Shown here in pieces: positions 23,306-37,514 of a stretch of DNA of 64,000 bases. The DNA lies in assembly GCA_027972325.1 (NCBI GenBank), contig JAPMOS010000017.1, positions 326,001 to 390,000 of the forward strand. The letters run 5' to 3'. A program made the position numbers and the translations under genes. The notes beneath the pieces are model-generated. The model searched no databases. It was not told the DNA's origin and saw only the letters and a program-made list of their open reading frames with translations. Within the stretch, counting starts at the first letter, position 1; every line of letters starts with the position of its first letter. The stretch comes from Paratrimastix pyriformis. Lineage: Eukaryota; Preaxostyla; Paratrimastigidae.

Positions 23306-23964
23306 TTACTCATTCATTCATTCATTCATCATATCATCATCGTCCAGTCACGTCGTCGTCATCATCATCCCATCATCATCAACCATCCAGTCATCATCGT
23401 CGCCCCCGCCTCTATCAAACGCCGCACTGCACCGCGCCCCACCGACTGGCTCTGATGGCCTCTCGCCGCCGGACGCCGGTCCGAATGCTGTCTTGTGGGG
23501 GAACAGGGGCGTGTGAACAAGGACCCCGACAGCTGCTACTCCTGGTGGATCGGAGGCGCCCTCCACATGCTGGGAGCGGGTCTGTAACCCCGGGATGTGT
23601 CGGGGAGTGGGGAGGGGAGGGGATGTCGGTCGTCCGTCGTCCATGCCGCCCCATGTACCGCCGCCTCACCCGCTGCCCTGTTTGCCCTGACGCACCCGTC
23701 TGGCCGCCGCCAGCCGACCAGGTGGACGCCCGGATGCTGGTGAGTTTCATCGAGTGTTGCCAGAACCACGACCTGGGCGGGTTCTCCAAGCACCCCGACA
23801 CCCAGCCGGACGTGCTCCACGGGTACTTCAGCCTGGCCGGGATCGCCCTCTACGGGCCCCTGATGGAGGATGGCGGCTATCCCCTCCGGGCGCTCGACCC
23901 GGCCCTGGGGATCACCACTCGGGCCGCGGAGAGCCTGCCCCGGGTCCTGCCGCCCTCCAGCTGA
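21594..23964 (+). CDS. PGGT1B: Protein geranylgeranyltransferase type I, beta subunit
   Basis: The catalytic beta subunit attaches geranylgeranyl to CaaX proteins such as Rho/Rac GTPases. Exon 1 starts MASAAVEAGSAPIRP and contains KHARFFRHFLHHLPAAVE and FCLSGLDVIGALEKV. Later exons give HCGFRPGPWLGHPF, MHEFDTGHIAMTYSALC, VRALQLENG, SFRGTCFPSESDMRFVFC, AFDGGFAQEPGLEAHG, GSTYCAVAALYLMGRLN, GRVNKDPDSCYSWWIGGALH and PDVLHGYFSLAG. The zinc ligands Asp and Cys (in DPDSCYSWW) and His (in VLHGYF) are present, as are the repeated Gly-Gly-Phe helical turns of the alpha-alpha barrel. Eight introns begin GTCCGY or GTCTGY and all phases agree. Some introns hold CCACCACCA and CATCATCAT runs. Length fits the family. 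Confidence 0.95.
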
Positions 23965-24113
23965 GTGTCCGGGTGTCGCGTTTTTTTTGTGTCTGTGTGT
24001 GTGCGTGTGCATCAATTGGGCGCTGGCCGGGAAGAGACGGGGTCTTTTTTTGCAAGTCGCAGCGGGACCCGTGTGGGAGAAGGGCTGGCCGGGGTCAGGG
24101 ACGGTGGAAAACC

Positions 24114-25449
24114 TTATGCGTCGCCTGGCTCCGGTGGCTGCTCCTGCTGTGCCTGTGCCTGTGCCTGCGCCGGCTTGCGCCTGCCCTTGAGGAGGGGCGC
24201 ATAGTAGGCGTCCATCGCAGCCTTGGTCTGCTCGCGCAGTCCGGCCTCGCATGCGGCCTGGCCCTCGGGGCCCACCCGGCCCCACATGGCGGCCATGGCC
24301 GGGTCCTCGAGCAGGTCCGCCCGGGCGTCGTCGCAGAACAGGTTGAGCAGCCGGAGGGCCTCCCCCCGGGCGAAGATGTCCGCGATGTGGCCCTCCTTGC
24401 TCAGCACGTTGATCAGCCGCTGCCGGGTCACCCGGGCCCCCAGTTCGTACTGCAGGGCCTGGATCTCGCCCCGCAGGGCGGCCGCGTCCTTGCCGGCGGG
24501 GGGTGTCACTGCCGGGGGGACATACCCGTTGTCGTCGTACTGCTTCTCTGCGAACTGGGGGATCTTCTTCTTGAGGATGACCCGCCGCCGTTCCCCCTTG
24601 GCGTCCTCCATCCAGAGGGCCGTCACGGGCTTGATCACGATCCCCTCGGCCTTGTTCGTCCCCGGGGGAAGCGTCGGCAGCCCCAACCGCGCGGGGACGT
24701 GGCTATCGAAGCCCACGGGGAACGCGAGGGCCTGGGACCCCAGGGTGGGTGAGGCTGTGGGAGGGGCGCCGAGCCAGACCTGGTCGTACGTTCCAATTAA
24801 AAGGGGTTCAGCATACAGAAACCCGTTTGCTCGGAAGAGGTCGATACATTTGGTGTAGGGGAGATACTCTTGGGAGGTGTGAGGAGGAGTCGTCGGGTCG
24901 ACGGACAGACCTCGTTGTGGGTGTTCAACCGTTTGAATGCCAATGTCATAGCTATAAAATTCAAGCTCGGGAGAGTAATAAATACCCGATTGAACGAGCT
25001 GGACGGGAATTGCGGATTGCGGGACATCGGGATGTGGATAGCCACTATCGAGAGAAATGATCCACAAAGGCAGAGAGTGGCGTCGGACCCTCCAAAAAGT
25101 TCCCCAAAGATCCACACCGTTGTGATGGTGGGCTGCTCCGCGAGGAGGGCTTGGTAGAGGTGCAGAGCTTTGGCCTCGCATTTTGCGGGAAGAAAGCTAG
25201 AAAAAAATAGCGGCAGTTCGAAGCCGAGCGTACAAACCTACGGTACCCAAAGAATGGGTCACCGGGTTCAAGAAATCCCGTTCGTTTACAGAAAGCAACC
25301 CCGGCTGGGGAGCAATGGAGGCACATGTTGGCTCCGTGAACCTTTTCTGTGACGACCCATTGCACTCCATTCAATTTGCTCTTTTTAATGGTCCAGTCGC
25401 TGGCGCTTTCGGTGATTTTTTCGTATTTCTCAAACTTACGGCCGGCCAT
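24114..25449 (-). CDS. Rnl2-type RNA ligase
   Basis: Start MAGRKFEKYEKITES. Exon 1 carries WVVTEKVHGANMCLH, the nucleotidyltransferase motif I with the adenylated lysine (EKxHG), and VAFCKRTGFLEPGDPFFGY. After a GTTTGT intron come AKALHLYQALLAEQ and VWIFGELFGG (motif III), then YYSPELEFYSYDIGIQ, YLPYTKCIDLFRANGFLYAE, LPPGTNKAEGIVIKP (motif IV, EGIVIKP) and RVILKKKIPQFAEK (motif V, KKK). A helical C-terminal domain ends QEQPPEPGDA. This pattern matches the Rnl2 group (T4 Rnl2, trypanosome editing ligases), which seals nicked RNA. The usual substrate in this organism is unknown; RNA repair or tRNA processing are candidates. Head-to-head with the kelch gene, 72 bp apart. Confidence 0.87.
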
Positions 25450-25521
25450 CCCAGAGAATTGACGAAAGAACCCTTAAGGGTATACTCGCTATTTTTGTGG
25501 TTGACGTCGCTTCGCCAGGCG
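25450..25521. promoter_or_regulatory. Shared divergent promoter, RNA ligase / kelch gene
   Basis: The 72 bp between start codons contain a near-perfect palindrome AACCCTTAAGGGT (25469-25481) directly followed by TATACTCGC. The region is AT-richer than its surroundings. Confidence 0.55.
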
Positions 25522-29370
<3,849 letters not shown>

Positions 29371-30240
29371 TGGCGGCCATCCGGCCCCTCCATCCCCAAC
29401 ACACACGCCCTCACACTCACGCTGCAGCGCTCAGCGCCACCCACATCCACCGCCTCCTCCGTCGGGACCGGGGACCACCACCACCACCACCACCCACCCC
29501 CATGATGCTTCCATCATCCCCCGTTCTCGTGGCCATCATCCCCGCAGGCCTCCCTTCCCCACTCACTCGTCCGCCCTTCCACCCGCTGCTGCCCCATTGT
29601 GTCACCCCCCACCCCCCCCCCCTCGTTGGAATAACGCCTGCTGGGGATGGGCGGATGCCGCGCACCGCCCGATCCGCTGCAAAACGACCCCGATCCCCCC
29701 CCCCCCCCCCCCACCCCATTCTGGTGCACGGCGCTGCTTGTTGGCACAGGCGCCAGGAGAAGAGCACCGAAAAATCGACCCAAAACAGCAACAAGCAGCA
29801 ACAACAACAGCAAAAACAGCAACAGCAACAGCAACAGCAACGCAGCAACAACGCAGAACGAACGCCAAGCACGGCTGGTCGGACACGGGACACGGTGGGT
29901 GGGCGGGCATGTGAAGATGGGGGGGGAAGGGGGGGGGTCCGTCCAACCAGCGAAAAACGCAGGGCGCAGCCTTGCTAACACGGAGGGGAAGCGGGCGCGG
30001 AGGTGCGGAGGGTCCCCATCGGGGGCCATGGAATGCACCACCAGACACCCGGCCATCCCCCCCGCCCAGCCCTCCCGAACGCCGGGCGGGCCCGCGTACA
30101 AATACAGCCAACAGCCACAAAACGGGGAGAAGGCGCGGTGGAATGCTCAGATGGGATGCTCAGATGGGATGCTCAGATCCACATGCGGATTGGGGGATTG
30201 AGGGCGATCCACTGGGGTCAGATCCACACAGGAGGGGATC
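29371..30240. other. Convergent intergenic region, kelch and TLDc genes
   Basis: About 870 bp between two stop codons. It contains a CAG/CAA-rich tract (29785-29850), C runs near 29610 and 29697, and three direct copies of ATGGGATGCTCAG (30148-30180). No coding exon recognised. Confidence 0.5.
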
Positions 30241-33200
30241 TTAGAGCCTGGGCGATCCGCTGGGGACGGGCGGGGGCGGCGGGCTTCCCGCGGGCGAGGG
30301 CGCGGGCACGTTGAAGACCTCCAGCTCGGCCACCTGGAAGTGGCTCGTGCCCCCGTTGAGGAAGTTCCGGTCGCCGTCCAGGGGCAGCGTGTAGGCCGCC
30401 AGCCGGGTGTACGAGCTGGTGTTGGCGTTGCACTGGTGGTGCAGCGTCAGGTCGTGGCCGCAGCCCCACCACGGGCCGTATGTCATGCTGCAGCAGACGG
30501 CCTGGGAGGGAGGGAAGGGGGGGGTGCCGCGGGACGGGGGTGGCGGAGGGCGGAGAGGGAGTTGGGGGACGAATGGGTGTGGGTGGATGTGGGGCGTGGG
30601 GCGTGGGGCATGGCGCGGCCGTGGGTGTGGCGCGTGGCTGCGCGGGGGGGGGGGGGGGGGGGGGTATGGCGTGGCTGATAGCTGTCTGGTCGGAATGACC
30701 ACGTGTGGTGGGGGGCGAGGCGGCTCGGACCTGCTCGGGGTGGATGCCGTTCTGGGGGATCTTGCAGGGCACCCCGGCCGGGTCGCGGGCCCGCCGCAGG
30801 GAGAAGAGGAAGGCGTGCGGGTCGGGGGTGTACTTGTTGGTGACCGCGTTCCAGGCCACCGAGGCGTAGCCCCCAAAGACCTGCGTGCGCCCCATGCCCA
30901 TGAGCGGGGTGCGGATGGGCGGGATGGAGAGACGTTTAGCGAAGGTTCCCCAACGGCGTGCGGATATGCAAAGCGCTTATTCACCTGTGTCCGTCAGCCA
31001 TCCCCCAGATGGATGGACGGCACGAAAGGCGGGGCGATACCCGCAATGAGCGAGGCGTGCGCATCAGCATCATCCAGTCATCATCATCATCATCCAGCCA
31101 TCGTCATCATCAATCATCATCATCATGCGGGTGCGGGGGTGGGGGATGCGGGCATTCCCCGTGTCCCGACATGCAAAATGCCAGCAGGATGATGCGTGCG
31201 GGTGCGGTGGGGGATGCGGACATTGCCCGTGGTGGTCTGGACCACGACCACCGTCCCCCGGAGCCGGTCGCAGAGCCGATGGAAGGTGGTCGCCTCGAAG
31301 CCGTCCCGCGACCCGCGCAGGACCAGCGGGCACTCGGTCAGGCCGGCCCGCAGGCGGCCCGCCAGGAAGCCCGAGAGGGCGCTGGCCTCGGCGGGGGTCA
31401 TGATGGCCGTCGTCGGGAAGAGGTGCCCGCTCGAGGCACGCAGAACCTGTGCGGGCGTATGTGTGTTTGTTTGGGCATGGGCGTATGTGTTTGTTTGGCA
31501 TGGGCGTATGTGTGTTTGTTTGGCATGGGCGTAATGGGCGTATGTGTGTTTGTTTGGCATGGGCGTATGTGTCTTTGTTTGGCATGGGCGTATGTGTCTT
31601 TGTTTGGCATGGGCGTATGTGTGTTTGTTTGGCATGAACCTGTGCGGGCGTATGTGTTTGGACAGCAGCCGGAGGAAGAAGGGTGTGTCCGTCTGTGGCG
31701 AGCAGGGCTGATTTGAGGGGATGCGCGCGTGTGCGGGGTGTGCGGGGATTTCCGAGCTGTGCGCCGTGGTCACGCCGAGTGGGGTGTGGGCAGAGGAGGC
31801 CAACAGCGAGGGCCGCCCTGCGAGTCCCCCAGTCGGGAGGTGGCGCGGGCAGGGGCACATGGATGGCCGGGGCGGCGGGAGGGAGTGCCTGGCCGATGCT
31901 CAGTGGGCGCTCGTGGCTCAAGTTGTGGCGGGGGCGCGGGGGCGCTGGTGTACGGACGTCTTCGAGGCGCGCCTGGATGCGCTCCGAGGCGGCCCGGGCC
32001 TCGAGGGCCTGGCTCTGGGCCTCCTCGACCTGCTTCTTGGCCGCCGCCTCGGCCTGTGGCCCCACGCGACAGCAAGGCGTGGGTGAGCATTCGTGAAGGG
32101 GGGGGGAAGAGAACCGTGGGGGTCCGAGCGGAAGGGGCAAACGAGAAGAAGAGGAGAATCGAGGGGGCAGGGGTGGAAGGGAGCGCGGACCTGCTCCATC
32201 TGCTGGGCCGCCTGGGCACGAAGAGCTGCTTCATCGGCGGCAGCCTGGAGGAGGAGGAGGGGGGGGGGGGGGGGGGGGGAGCGGCACACGGATCGAGGGC
32301 GGTGAGACGAGGCCAGGCGTGAGTAGGGCAGGGCAAGGCAGGGCAGAGGATGCCTGGCATGGAGGCATGTCCGTCCGGGGACGGGCCTTCTCCAGCTGGG
32401 CCTTGAGGCTGCTCACCTGCTGCTGCAGCTGGCCGATGATGCCCCGCTGGGCCTCCTCCAGCCGGCGGTGGCCCTGCGCGGCCGGGGGCAGGGGCAGAGC
32501 GCAAGAACAGGATGTGAGGTGGAGAGTGGTAGGGGATGACGTGTCAACCATCCCCCCCACCACCACCACCACCACCATCACCCACCCACCCCCCCCGCCA
32601 TTCTCACCCCAGGGTCATCCGAACCTCCTCGAGATTGGCAATCTGAGCCTCGAACCGCTTGCTGACCGCCTCCAGCCGCGCCTGGGCCTCGGTCTGCAGC
32701 TGGGCGACGGCCTGCCGGTGGAGGGTGGAGTCGGGGTTCGTGTTGGGTTGGGTTGGCCATGGGGTGAGGAGGCGGGGCATGGGTTGGGAGGCCAGGGAGA
32801 AGCGAGGCGGGAGGGCGCGGAGGTGCGGAGGCCCAACTGAAGGCAGATGCAGACCCGGTCCAGCCGCGTGCTCAGTGCGTCGTTCAGCAGATGAAGGGCT
32901 GCCGCCTCGCGGGAGGACTGGCGGTGGTGGTGGTGACGGATGACGGGGTGATGGATGATGTGGTGGTGATGAGGGGGGGAAAAGTTGGGGGAGTGAGTGC
33001 CGACAAGGGGGGTGGCGGAGGGATGGCGTGCGCCCTCCTAATGCACCCAGCTGTGGGCAGGCCCTGAGGTTGTTCCCGGACCGTCGTCTCGACCCGGGCC
33101 ACAGCCGCCATCGCGGCGGCGGAGACCTCCCGGGCACGGGCATCGGCAGTGGCTTCGGCCTTGGCGACCCGCTCCTGCAGGGCGGCCTCCGAAGCGGCCA

Positions 33201-33828
33201 GACGCTGCTCCAGGCCGCCCAGCCGCTGGTCCGTGGCGGCTTCAGACTGGGCCAGCTGCTGCTGCAGGGCCGACTCAACCGAGGTGAGATGCCCCTCAAG
33301 GGCCCGGGTCTGCTGCTCACACCCTGTGGTCCGCTCGCCCAGGGCAGTCTGTCCGGCGGCAAACCGGGTGACCAAGCCGTGAATCAGCGCGTGCTCGCCG
33401 ATGAGAGGCAGTGCCACGCCGGCATGGCACTGGGCGCAGGTCTCGGTGCGCCATTGACATTCTTTGTGGATGTGTTGATCCACCTGATGAATGCCCAAAA
33501 TTGCAGGGCAGCCCATGCCCCATTGTGGGCACCGGATTCGAAGGCTCGCAACAACGTGAACCAGGGCTGGATTCGGGATGACTCTGGGAGAAGGGGGGTG
33601 GGTGGGGGTGACAATCGAGTTCGAGACGGACCGATCGGGCTGAAAGGCCGCGTTACACACAGGGCACTGACAATTTTGCGGAACGCACAGCAAACACAGC
33701 GAATGACCACATGGCAAAATTTGGGGATTTTCGAAGGCCTCCTTGCACACAGGGCAGTCAGTCAGCGAGCGATCGACTGCTGGGTCACCGATATATTCTA
33801 AATGGGCCCGTTCGCGAGGCTTGCTCAT
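30241..33828 (-). CDS. RING / TRAF-type zinc finger / coiled-coil / TLDc protein
   Basis: Start MSKPRERAHLEYIGDP. A C3HC4 RING follows: DCPVCKEAFENPQILPCGHS, then LCLLC and CPVC. Next, LRIRCPQWGMGCP with CQWRTETCAQCHAG resembles a TRAF-type zinc finger. A long coiled coil spreads over several exons (for example QQQLAQSEAATDQRLGGLEQ, RFEAQIANLEEVRM, QLQQQVSSLKAQLEKA, ALEARAASERIQARLEDV). The C-terminus is a TLDc domain: AIMTPAEASALSGFLAG, LVLRGSRDGFEATTFHRLCD, QVFGGYASVAWNAV, AFLFSLRRA, GPWWGCGHDLTLH and FQVAELEVFNV, stop at 30241. TLDc proteins regulate V-ATPase and oxidative-stress responses; RING domains usually bring E2 enzymes. Hence a ubiquitin ligase with a TLDc reader is plausible. Introns hold a 24-27-bp tandem repeat and G runs. 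Head-to-head with DDX6. Confidence 0.8.
31449..31665. repeat. 24-27-bp tandem repeat in an intron of the RING/TLDc gene
   Basis: About eight copies of GGGCGTATGTGTGTTTGTTT with GGCAT, slightly varying, on the plus strand. It lies in the intron just before the TLDc-encoding exons in gene direction. Confidence 0.88.
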
Positions 33829-33926
33829 CACGTCGGCGAAAAAAACAGTGGCTATTCCTCTGGCGTGCTGTCTTTTTTGGAGTTCCGTGCTCCGTCTCTT
33901 ACAGCAACCCAAACAATAAGAACAAC
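33829..33926. promoter_or_regulatory. Shared divergent promoter, RING/TLDc gene / DDX6
   Basis: 98 bp between opposite start codons, AT-rich, with A and T runs and no TATA box. The DDX6 leader ends AACAATAAGAACAACATG. Confidence 0.55.
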
Positions 33927-35754
33927 ATGCAACAAATTCCGCAACCAACGATGACCTCTCTTGCCCAACGGCAAGCACCACAGGCTGTTGCCGCACAAGT
34001 GCAGCAACCCCAGCAGATACCTCCACCTGCCCAAGCCACAACAGCTCCCATTCCAGCGCAGGATCCCTCCCTTCCATCTGCTGCTCCTTCTCTTTCGGGC
34101 CAAGACCACGGGATGATTGACGATGAGTTGAAGAAGGAACTCATCTCCCGCTCCGCTATCGGCCAAGACCACCGGCCAAAGACTGAGGTTTGCCTTGGTC
34201 ACGCATTTTGCTGGTATGTAGTGGGCTCACCTTTCTTGTTTTCGTCTTCACAAGGATGTCACTTCCACCAAAAATCACAACTTTGAGGATTACGCACTGA
34301 AGCGGGAATTGCTGATGGGTATCTTTGAGAAGGGTTTCGAGAAGCCCTCGCCCATTCAGGAAGAGTCCATTCCTCTCGCTCTGACTGGTTCGGAATTTCG
34401 CTTGCTCTTTCTTTTTTCCTCAATTTTCTTAATTTGCTCGTAGGCGAGAGCATTCTGGCCCGTGCAAAGAACGGAACGGGTAAGACTGCTGCTTTCCTCA
34501 TTCCTGCTCTTGAGAAGCTTGATCCCGCGAAGCCATATATCCAGGCTCTTGTTCTTGTTCCCACTCGCGAGCTGGCTCTGCAGACCTCTCAGATTGCCAA
34601 AGAACTCGGTGCCCACTTGAATATCGAGGTCATGGTCACCACCGGCGGCACCACGCTGCGTGACGATATTCTTCGCTTCCGCCAGCCAGTCCATATCCTC
34701 GTTGCTACCCCTGTCTGTTGTGGTTTCCCAACCGATCGCGGTGCGACTCGGCCTTTCCGATCCGCTCTGATTGTTTTCTGGGCCCCTTCTTTCCTCTCTA
34801 GGGTCGCGTTCTTGATCTTGCCAGCAAGGGTGTTTGCAACCTCACGCATTGCCAGACCTTGATCATGGACGAAGCCGACAAACTACTGGCTCCTGAATTC
34901 CAGGATGCGGGCGTGGAGGTGCTTCGTTTCCTTCCTCCCAATCGGCAGATCTTGCTCTTCTCTGCCACATTCCCCATCACTGTAAAGTCGTTTAAGGACC
35001 AGTTTATGTGCACGGCCCATGAAATCAACCTCATGGACGAATTGACCCTGAAGGGTGTGACCCAGTATTACGCCTTTGTGGAGGTCTGATTCCCTTTCTC
35101 AGTGCTTCCCAACCCAACCAACACTTCTTTTTGGTGGCCACAGGAGCGTCAGAAGGTGCAGTGTCTCAACTCGCTCTTCCGCAAGCTGCAGGTGAACCAG
35201 AGCATGATCTTCTGCAACTCGGTCAACCGCGTCGTTCTTCTGGCAAAGAAAATCACCGAGTTGGGCTACTCCTGCTTCTATATTCACGCGAAGATGCCCC
35301 AGGTCAACCGGAACCGCGTTTTCCACGACTTCCGCAACCAGGGTTGCCGCAACCTGGTGTGCTCGGGTCTGTTCTTTCATTCCGCCTGTGGTCTCATTCG
35401 TGGGGACTCTTCCTTCTTGGGTTTCCGTGGTGTTTCGCAGATCTGTTCACTCGTGGTATTGATATCCCAACCGTCAACGTTGTCATCAACTTCGACTTGC
35501 CCCACAACAGTGAGACTTACCTCCACCGCATTGGTCGCAGTGGCCGCTTTGGCCATCTCGGGCTGGCCATCAACCTGATTACCTACGAAGATCGGTCTGT
35601 TCTTCTTCGTCTGCGCCCTTCGCCTTTCTCATCATTTTTTTTATTCCCCAGGCACAACTTGTATCGCATTGAGAGGGATCTGGGCACTGAAATCAAGCCC
35701 ATTCCTGCCGACATTCCCCTTGAGCTGTACGCCTCTCAGACGACCCCTCAGTAG
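33927..35754 (+). CDS. DDX6: DEAD-box RNA helicase DDX6 / Dhh1
   Basis: The start [16 protein letters not shown] leads into a Gln/Pro-rich tail, then [20 protein letters not shown] and SPIQEESIP (Q motif), [12 protein letters not shown] (motif I), PTRELALQ (Ia), [14 protein letters not shown] (Ib), DEAD as [13 protein letters not shown] (III), [41 protein letters not shown] and [13 protein letters not shown] (VI). The C-terminus [10 protein letters not shown] is diagnostic of DDX6/Dhh1 among DEAD-box proteins. The enzyme promotes decapping and translational repression in P-bodies. Six introns were placed by frame: donors GTTTGC, GTTCGG, GTCTGT, GTCTGA, GTCTGT, GTCTGT; acceptors CAAG, TAG or CAG. 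These give the cleanest view of splice signals in the window. The nearby 4E-BP-like gene acts in the same process. Confidence 0.97.
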
Positions 35755-36798
35755 AGGCGACCCCCCGATCCCCCTCGCGCGAGCACGAACCGGTTTACCT
35801 CCTCTTTTCTCTCTTCTGTGTTTTCGAAAGTGTGTCTGTCGCTGGAGTGTGATTGCCTGGTCTTTCGTGTCGCTCGAGCCTTTATTTTCTTCAATGACCT
35901 TTCGCCACACTCGTTTGTTCCTCCATCCATCTCTTAGTGCATTCCCCCCCATCTATTTCCAAACCTCATCTGGTTTCCCTCTGGGGATGATCCTCTCGCT
36001 TGCTTGAGCTCCGCCGGCCCAGCCCTGCTGTTTTCCGCCTCTGTCGGTATCACTGCCATCACAGATTCAGCGGAACAGTTTCTGTTTTTCCTTTCCCCTC
36101 TCTCTGCTCTTCTCCCATTTTCTCGAAATGTTTGGGCTTGGCTGGCTGCTCGAGTGTGTGGGTGTCGTCTTCACTTGGGAGGCTTTCCCCTCTCTTTTGT
36201 CCTGGGTTGGGGATCCCTTGACCGTGTGATCCCTTCCATCAGCTGAAACTGGGCTGCTTGCTGCTTGCGTTTTGCCACCGCGCTGTTCCATTCTATCTGA
36301 CTTCACCTTCTCTTTTGTGCTGCTGGTTCCTTCTTTCTTTGGTGTGCCCACAAACCCAAATCTTCATTCCTCGTCCCCTTGCATTGGATCTGGTGGCCTT
36401 TTCCATTGAGCCACGACCTGCTTGCCCTGTCCGCCCACTTAGCCACCCGCCTTGCTTGTTCCCCGCTCCCGCCCTGCTGTTTCGGTGGCTCCTTTGGTGC
36501 TTTCCCCTCCCGTCCGCAACGCCCCTTCTTGCCGGCCGGAGGATGATGTCCCAGCTTGTGCGCGGCAGAAACGAGAACCTCCCGTCTTAATGACAAACCT
36601 CCCATGATGCATGTGCGTTCTGCGCGCACGCTGAATGAGGTATCCCGTTTTTGCACCCGCTGGAACAATGCAGTTTTGCTCCTCTACCGTCGCGAGGGGG
36701 GTTCCAAGAGAGGAAGGAGGAAGCGCTGATATTGAGTTCACCAAAATAACACGGGGGATCCCCAAAAAATTGTGCACAACACAAACAAATTCCTTCTT
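35755..36798. other. Convergent intergenic region, DDX6 and 4E-BP-like genes
   Basis: About 1.04 kb, strongly T/C-rich on the plus strand to about 36540, with no exon that I can support. The left part is presumably a long pyrimidine-rich DDX6 3' UTR. Confidence 0.5.
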
Positions 36799-37366
36799 TC
36801 ATTCCATATCGAAAAAGGGGTCTGCAGTCGCCGTTGCACCTGCTGGGGCTGCCGGAACAGCGGCCGCTGGAGTGGCTGCCGGAACAGCGGCGGCAGTGGG
36901 AGCAGGTTGCACCCGTGAAGGGGCGTCATCCGTTGGCTGAGAAAAGAAACCAGACTTAGAAGGTGCATTTGACTGTTCGATACAAACCTTCTGGTGTTCG
37001 TGCTCCTCAGAAATAGGCTGGAGGTGAATCCCAGGTGTCCCATGAGTGGTGATACCAGGGATAAATGGGAGGCCCATCGGAGGAGTCTTCGCGAGAGGAG
37101 ATTCCCGGAGTCGGAGAAGAGTTTGACGATCGTACAAATACCTTTCAGTAATAAAATTAAGAAACCAAAACCGAAAGGAAATAAAGCACATCCGACGACA
37201 GAGAATCCAAAGATGAGTGACGAAATAATTCGTGTCAACCAGACTTGTGACCACCGGGAGTGACGCCATATAAAGTGTTGCCACCAACACTATATGCAAA
37301 GGTGAGGCCTTCTGATGGGCGAGGAGCCTTGTTTGGGATAGCCTGGGGTGCTGAGGCGCTGCTCAT
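36799..37366 (-). CDS. eIF4E-binding protein (4E-BP-like)
   Basis: A small protein (about 125-140 residues) starting MSSASAPQAIPNKAPRPS. Exon 1 continues SVGGNTLYGVTPGGH, is joined by a GTCTGG intron to KYLYDRQTLLRLRESPLAKT and PPMGLPFIPGITT, and ends TADPFFDME. The order TPGG, YDRxxLL (eIF4E-binding YX4L-hydrophobic), SPLAKTPP and LP-IPG-T is that of animal 4E-BPs, which compete with eIF4G for eIF4E. The C-terminal FDME resembles the TOR-signalling motif FEMDI but lacks its last residue. SP and TP sites equivalent to TOR targets are present. A 33-nt stretch beginning GTTTGT after EHEHQK may be a tiny in-frame intron. The Ala/Pro-rich region before the end is specific to this protein. Lies 148 bp downstream of IDI on the same strand. 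Confidence 0.8.
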
Positions 37367-37514
37367 CACGTGACGATTAGTACCAGGGAATTGTTGGCTA
37401 AATGCCGTAACGGCCGGAATGGTTTCCAACTCGTTCGGCTCCGCCCCCGTGTTTCGTCCCACACGACTTTTCCCTGAGCATCATCCCCAAAAGCGCAGCT
37501 CTGTTGCCCCCCGA

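Noticed and set aside
35755-36668. Open frames of about 110-120 codons after DDX6
   Set aside because: No homology pattern, strongly T/C-rich, no splice partners; more likely 3' UTR or intergenic.
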